A DNA stretch of 64,000 bases from Niastella vici (GTDB lineage: Bacteria > Bacteroidota > Bacteroidia > Chitinophagales > Chitinophagaceae), in the NCBI RefSeq assembly GCF_002077945.1, contig NZ_LVYD01000058.1, positions 620,001 to 684,000 of the forward strand. Direction: 5' to 3'. Positions within the stretch are counted from its first letter, which is position 1, and every line of letters starts with the position of its first letter. The notes below the pieces were generated by a model. The model made no database searches, was not told where the DNA came from, and was given only the letters and a program-made list of their open reading frames with translations. The translations under genes were made by a program, and so were the position numbers. This document shows, piece after piece, positions 62,128 through 64,000 of this stretch.

Positions 62128-62177
62128 CCCTGAGCGAAGTCGAAGGGGCCAGCCATAAAGCGTTGAGCGAAGTCGAA
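62128..62177. repeat. two copies of the CCTGAGCGAAGTCGAAGGG element
   Basis: A full simple copy (62128-62148, CCCTGAGCGAAGTCGAAGGGG) and a partial one (62163-62177, TTGAGCGAAGTCGAA) lie between the GH29 and GH35 genes. Confidence 0.65.
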
Positions 62178-62226
62178 ATACGAACTTATCTAATGACATT
62201 GAAAATAAAAATCGTAGTTGAATATT

Positions 62227-64000
62227 ATGAGATTATTTTGGCGTCGTGGCCCGGTTAACTGGAAAAGAATTTTATTACTTTGTTTAGCAGGTGCGTTGCT
62301 GGCCGGCACTACCATGGCGCAAACCGCGCATACATTTGAAGTAAAGGGCTCACAATTTTTATACGATAATAAACCCGTACAGATCCATTCGGGTGAAATG
62401 CATTATGCCCGTATACCGGCGCCATACTGGCGGCACCGGTTAAAAATGATGAAGGCAATGGGCCTGAACACGGTGGCCACCTATGTGTTCTGGAATTTTC
62501 ACAACCCGGCGCCGGGCGTATGGGACTTCAGTACCGGTAGCCACAACCTGGCCGAATTTCTTCGCATCGCCAAAGAGGAAGAGCTGTTCGTGATCCTGCG
62601 CCCCGGTCCGTATGCATGTGCCGAATGGGAATTTGGAGGCTATCCCTGGTGGTTATTAAAAGATAGCAACCTTGTCATCAGGGCGTACAACCAACCATTT
62701 TTAGATTCCTGCAAAGTATACATCAACAAACTGGCTGAGCAAACAAAGAATTTCCTGGTGAGTAAGGGCGGGCCCATCATTATGGTGCAGGTGGAAAATG
62801 AATTTGGTTCCTACGTTTCCCAACGTAAGGATATTCCACTGACCGAACACCGGAAATACAATGAAGCCATACACCAGTTATTGATCAATTCCGGTTTAAC
62901 CGGTCCGTTCTTTACGTCAGATGGAAGCTGGTTGTTCGAAGGCGGCTCATTGCCCGGCATCTTGCCTGCGGCCAATGGGGAAGACAATGTGGAGAACCTG
63001 AAAAAACTGGTCGACAAATACCATAACAATGAAGGTCCTTACATGGTGGCGGAATATTATCCCGGCTGGTTATCACATTGGGGGGAACCCTTTCCCAATA
63101 TTTCAACGCAACAGGTTACCCAGCAGGTAGAGAAATACCTGAAGAACGGCGTTCACTTTAATTTCTACATGGTGCATGGCGGCACCAATTTCGGCTTTAC
63201 TTCCGGCGCCAATTACAACAAGGAACACGATATACAACCCGACCTTACCAGTTACGATTACGATGCGCCCATTACCGAAGCAGGCTGGGCATCGCCCAAA
63301 TACCTGGCCGTGCGCGAGCTCATGAAGCAATATGTAAAATACCCGGTACCCGAAATACCCGCAAAGATGCCGGTGATCACCATGCCGCCCATTCAATTAA
63401 ACAAGTCGATGGACCTGTTTGATTTGAAAAAGACAATACAGCCCGTGGTGGCCGACACACCACTGTCATTTGAAGCATTGAACCAGGGCCATGGGTATGT
63501 GCTGTACAGCAAACACTTCACCCAGCCCATACAGGGCACTTTACAAGTAAAGGGGTTGCGCGATTATGCAGTGGTATATGTTGATGGAAAGAAAGTAGCA
63601 ATATTGAACCGGATGAATAAACAATATACGGCTACGATCGACATCCCTTTTAACAGCACGCTCGATATACTGGTTGAGAACATGGGCCGCATTAATTATG
63701 GCAGTGAAATTGTGAATAATACCAAGGGCATTATTTCACCCGTGCTCATCGATGAAAAAGAGATCACCGGAGGCTGGAATATGTATAAACTGCCATTTGA
63801 TAAAATGCCGGTGGTGAAAACCGGTAAGGGAAAAGAAGGCCGGGCTGCGATTTACAGTGGCACATTTATGACACCAAAAACCGGCGATATGTTCCTCGAT
63901 ATGCGCAGCTGGGACAAAGGCATTGTATTTGTAAATGGTTACAACCTTGGCCGCTACTGGCAGGCGGGGCCGCAACAAACCCTGTATGTGCCCGGTTGCT
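62227..64000 (+). CDS. GH35 beta-galactosidase, 3' end outside the window
   Basis: 591 codons are present from ATG 62227, open to the window end. Signal peptide to about 35 (LLAGTTMAQT). GH35 catalytic domain: PVQIHSGEMHYARIPAPYWRHRLKMMKAMGLNTVATYVFWNFH, ILRPGPYACAEWEFGGYPWWLL with acid/base E133, VQVENEFGSY and MVAEYYPGWLSHWGEPF with nucleophile E276. Beta-sandwich domains follow (PLSFEALNQGHGYVLYSKHF, VFVNGYNLGRYWQAGPQQTLYVPG), as in full-length bacterial GH35. It removes terminal beta-galactose, acting after the two fucosidases uncover it. Confidence 0.94.
   Translation, partial: MRLFWRRGPVNWKRILLLCLAGALLAGTTMAQTAHTFEVKGSQFLYDNKPVQIHSGEMHYARIPAPYWRHRLKMMKAMGLNTVATYVFWNFHNPAPGVWDFSTGSHNLAEFLRIAKEEELFVILRPGPYACAEWEFGGYPWWLLKDSNLVIRAYNQPFLDSCKVYINKLAEQTKNFLVSKGGPIIMVQVENEFGSYVSQRKDIPLTEHRKYNEAIHQLLINSGLTGPFFTSDGSWLFEGGSLPGILPAANGEDNVENLKKLVDKYHNNEGPYMVAEYYPGWLSHWGEPFPNISTQQVTQQVEKYLKNGVHFNFYMVHGGTNFGFTSGANYNKEHDIQPDLTSYDYDAPITEAGWASPKYLAVRELMKQYVKYPVPEIPAKMPVITMPPIQLNKSMDLFDLKKTIQPVVADTPLSFEALNQGHGYVLYSKHFTQPIQGTLQVKGLRDYAVVYVDGKKVAILNRMNKQYTATIDIPFNSTLDILVENMGRINYGSEIVNNTKGIISPVLIDEKEITGGWNMYKLPFDKMPVVKTGKGKEGRAAIYSGTFMTPKTGDMFLDMRSWDKGIVFVNGYNLGRYWQAGPQQTLYVPGC

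Noticed and set aside
1-64000. tRNA, rRNA, CRISPR array, IS element or prophage
   Set aside because: No cloverleaf, rRNA core, spaced direct-repeat array, transposase, integrase or phage structural gene was recognised. A covariance-model and repeat scan would be needed to exclude short or diverged cases.

Overview
The window reads as chromosome from a Bacteroidota bacterium, most likely in or near the Chitinophagaceae (Niastella/Chitinophaga-like). The support is three SusC/SusD pairs, an ECF sigma/FecR pair, several TAnnTTTG-type -7 boxes, SPII lipoboxes on the SusD proteins, many glycoside hydrolases, and short intergenic repeats of a kind common in this group. I see no rRNA, tRNA, CRISPR array, insertion sequence or prophage. 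The genus is inferred from gene content only.

Layout. 0-6.4 kb: the 3' part of a TPR-protein gene; a 1.2 kb gap holding a candidate structured RNA of about 200 nt with its own terminator; a nucleotidyltransferase-fold gene; and, convergent with it, a 1072-residue WD40 - Roc GTPase - COR-like - zinc ribbon - SEFIR/TIR protein that looks like an NLR-type immune or death switch. 6.8-12.3 kb: a five-gene operon of RidA, SelA-like PLP enzyme, amidohydrolase, RraA-type protein and BASS transporter. The first four all carry export signals (two Tat, two Sec), so this looks like a periplasmic catabolic cassette. 12.4-16.3 kb: HxlR regulator divergent from a QorB-like oxidoreductase and a FrnE/DsbA-like protein, then two YceI genes and a small membrane protein. 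16.8-27.1 kb: HD-Pycsar-effector protein, polyphosphate kinase 1, an SdiA-regulated-like lipoprotein, a kinase-like/Omp85 fusion, a GAF protein and an LpxR-like protein.

27.4-33.7 kb: a ROK regulator and a SusC/SusD pair without enzymes, then rmuC. 35.5-49.6 kb: a DeoR-family regulator divergent from a second SusC/SusD pair, followed by GH29 fucosidase, GH20 hexosaminidase, GntP-type sugar-acid permease, RidA, 2-keto-3-deoxygluconate-type kinase and M19 dipeptidase. 50.2-51.7 kb: a GT4 glycosyltransferase and a coiled-coil protein. 51.7-64 kb: a divergent ECF sigma/FecR pair controlling a third SusC (with STN domain)/SusD, two more GH29 fucosidases of different type, and a GH35 beta-galactosidase cut by the window end.

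How it fits together. The strongest new observation is a 20-base identical sequence containing the palindrome TTGCAAATAATTTGCA. It lies about 90 bp upstream of the exported RidA/SelA-like operon and about 75 bp upstream of the DeoR-linked SusC, 30 kb away, with related copies beside both. This suggests one regulator, probably the DeoR protein, controls both loci. My inference is that fucosylated, N-acetylated glycans are trimmed by the second locus. An amino-sugar-acid-like product would then be deacylated and deaminated in the periplasm by the first locus, and its keto acid imported and phosphorylated by the GntP/kinase genes of the second. The other leading candidates for undescribed biology are the WD40-Roc-SEFIR protein and the HD-Pycsar effector placed directly before ppk1.
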